This document shows positions 5,729 to 6,829 of a stretch of DNA of 6,829 nucleotides, in pieces. The DNA is from RGIG4074 sp964615285. Its GTDB lineage: Bacteria > Bacillota > Clostridia > Christensenellales > Borkfalkiaceae. The position numbers and the translations under genes were made by a program. The notes under the pieces were generated by a model. It did not search any database. It saw nothing but the letters and a program-made list of their open reading frames with translations, and had not been told where the DNA came from. Where the stretch lies: NCBI GenBank assembly GCA_964615285.1, contig CAZTND010000059.1, forward strand, positions 1-6,829, read 5' to 3'. Position 1 is the stretch's first letter, and the number at the start of each line of letters is the position of its first letter.

Positions 5729-6412
5729 CCGTACTTTTTCCATTTCTTTCAGCATAAAATCGTCCGGAAAATGCGTGTAGTGCTTGCCGATGAGCTTGTC
5801 CGGAGCGTCGCCCAGCCAGATATTGACGATCTCCTGCCGCACGAACATCTGGCAGCGCGTCGCAAAGGTGTGCCGCAGACAATATTGCGTATACTTCGGA
5901 AAGATCCGTTTGAAACGGTCGTTCAGGACGGCGGTGGAATGCTGCCCGAAAATATGGCTGCGATTCAAATATCGCCGCGCCCGTTCGGAGAGCGGTATTT
6001 TTTTATATTCCACTTTTCCGTGTTTGCGTTTGCGGTTGCGGGCGACCAGGAAATCGCCTTCAAAATGCACGTCTTTCAGCTCGCAGGGTCGCAGTCCGCA
6101 AAAAAGCATGGCGAAAATATCGTCCTTAACGTCCGCAAAAAACGGATCCGTTTCCAGCTTTTCGATTAAAAAGTTTTCTTCTTCGATCGAAAGGCTGTTT
6201 TTTGTTTCTCGGTCATATCGGACGAAGGTCGTCGCCCGGATCGGGTTGCGCTCGATAAAGTCATTGTCGGCGGCAAAGTCAAATATGCCTTTCATGACCG
6301 TTCGCACCGATTCCCGCGTGCGGGTAAAGCCTTGATCTTCTATGTCGTCCAGGATTTTTTGCAATTCATAGGCTTTAATGCAGTTGATTTTTCTATCCGG
6401 GAAATGGGGCAA
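5723..6412 (-). CDS. Tyrosine recombinase catalytic part (downstream of the amber codon)
   Basis: The uninterrupted stretch below the TAG, numbered here from the TTG at 6412 (229 residues). It holds most of the core-binding helices and the full catalytic domain: Arg108 in 'CGLRPCEL', a lysine-rich beta-hairpin near 127-138, Arg180 in 'YCLRHTFATRC' and nucleophile Tyr212 in 'GKHYTHF'. TTG 6412 is only the first possible start. It has no ribosome binding site and falls in the middle of the core-binding domain ('KYILPHFPDRK'), so it is unlikely to be a real initiation site. Two catalytic positions differ from the common pattern: the His three residues before Arg180 is Tyr177, and the His of the usual 'LGH' is Asp202. 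Activity without the N-terminal part is doubtful. Confidence 0.7.
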   Translation of the reverse strand: MPHFPDRKINCIKAYELQKILDDIEDQGFTRTRESVRTVMKGIFDFAADNDFIERNPIRATTFVRYDRETKNSLSIEEENFLIEKLETDPFFADVKDDIFAMLFCGLRPCELKDVHFEGDFLVARNRKRKHGKVEYKKIPLSERARRYLNRSHIFGQHSTAVLNDRFKRIFPKYTQYCLRHTFATRCQMFVRQEIVNIWLGDAPDKLIGKHYTHFPDDFMLKEMEKVRY

Positions 6413-6484
6413 AATATATTTTTCATATTGCCGATACGTGATTTTATAGTTTTCCGGCGTCCACTTTCTTTTTTTGAAAGCAAA

Positions 6485-6796
6485 CTATCTTTCGGCGATC
6501 TCGCTGAACGGGAAAGATTCTTCCTTCTTTTCCTGTGGTTTGGCATGCAGCAGGGCTTTTAAGAATTTTTCTTTCAGCTTTGCTTTTGTCTTTGCCCCAA
6601 CGCTGATATTGTATCCGTTGCGGCGGTAGCGCAGTTCATACGAAAAGGAAGTTTTGCTGTACTTCTTTCTGATGTGGGTTTGAAATCCGTAAAGATTAAA
6701 ATCCGTCTGTACTTTTTTTGGCATTTTTGAAATCTCCTTGGGTGTAAATTTCAAAAATTCCGTCGTTTCTTCCTCTTTTTCCGATTGTTTGTTCAT
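6485..6796 (-). CDS. Integrase N-terminal arm-binding part (ends at the amber codon)
   Basis: A 103-residue product if TAG is read as stop. It has a charged leader, then 'FNLYGFQTHIRKKY', 'SYELRYRRNGYNISVG' and 'KTKAKLKEKFLKALL', the three-strand-plus-helix pattern of the arm-type DNA-binding domain of Tn916-like integrases. The start is uncertain. ATG 6796 lies inside the perfect anti-16S sequence AAGGAGGTGAT, with only two bases between AGGAGG and ATG. ATG 6724 has AAGGAG nine bases upstream and would give a shorter protein, and the frame is open to the window edge. Another frame upstream ends in TAA at 6804-6806, just before the ribosome binding site, which could be the end of a preceding gene in the same operon. 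On its own it could bind the attachment arms without recombining. Confidence 0.6.
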   Translation of the reverse strand: MNKQSEKEEETTEFLKFTPKEISKMPKKVQTDFNLYGFQTHIRKKYSKTSFSYELRYRRNGYNISVGAKTKAKLKEKFLKALLHAKPQEKKEESFPFSEIAER

Positions 6797-6829
6797 CACC
6801 TCCTTAACGCCGGGGAAGAAGATCACGTT

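Larger units (their letters stand above)
5723..6796 (-). pseudogene. Integrase (tyrosine recombinase) interrupted by one in-frame TAG
   Basis: Read as one frame from ATG 6796, this is a 357-codon phage or conjugative-element integrase, a normal length. It has an N-terminal arm-type DNA-binding domain (about 25-90), a core-binding helical domain and a C-terminal catalytic domain with Arg236, Arg308 and Tyr340 in this numbering. Codon 104 (6485-6487) is TAG. The frame is preserved on both sides: 'FPFSEIAER' before it, 'FAFKKRKWTPENYK' after it, exactly the usual entry into the core-binding domain, where Trp is common at the interrupted position. A single TGG to TAG change would explain it. The 3' end faces tRNA-Pro, so it would move an element lying to the right. 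A recent nonsense mutation is the simplest reading; suppression or readthrough is possible but unsupported here. Confidence 0.75.

Noticed and set aside
5484..5757. Plus-strand frames across the tRNA (77 and 81 codons) and a 106-codon minus-strand frame
   Set aside because: They translate tRNA sequence ('GSGPRGRGFESRRLD' and similar), a well-known false gene artefact.

Overview
The window looks like chromosome from an endospore-forming Clostridia-type Firmicute. It carries the short clostridial spoVAC-spoVAD-spoVAE set, strong AGGAGG ribosome binding sites, canonical sigma-A promoters, a CCA-encoding tRNA and fragments of large gut-type glycoside hydrolase surface proteins. The genus cannot be read from the sequence; an uncultured gut lineage is an inference. 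The core genes look fairly GC-rich, while the right-hand 1.1 kb is visibly richer in A and T.

Layout, left to right. (1) 1-1190: a reading frame for the C-terminal part of a modular surface protein (carbohydrate-binding-like beta-sandwich modules around a CxxC knuckle). It begins mid-domain just after a terminator-like hairpin and ends in a strong terminator. (2) 1190-3305: the spoVAC-spoVAD-spoVAE operon (dipicolinic acid channel of the spore inner membrane), tightly packed, with its own terminator. (3) 3306-4152: a GC-rich palindrome, then a broken remnant of a GH3-type modular surface protein with at least one frame jump and apparent internal deletions, ending in a terminator. (4) 4152-5382, minus strand: ilvE (branched-chain aminotransferase) with a near-perfect promoter and a terminator. 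(5) 5447-5609: tRNA-Pro(CGG) with extended -10 promoter and terminator. (6) 5610-6829, minus strand: the end of an integrated element. It holds a tyrosine recombinase ending about 150 bp from the tRNA 3' end and broken by a single in-frame TAG.

How it fits together. spoVA, ilvE and the tRNA are intact housekeeping or sporulation genes. The two pieces either side of spoVA come from the same kind of large surface protein, and neither has a visible promoter or credible start. They are decayed relics, or just possibly silent donor cassettes. The tRNA-Pro 3' end is the likely attachment site of an element extending past the right edge. Short phased repeats and a palindrome between tRNA and integrase are candidate recombinase sites. 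The most notable single observation is the in-frame amber codon in an otherwise fully conserved integrase reading frame.
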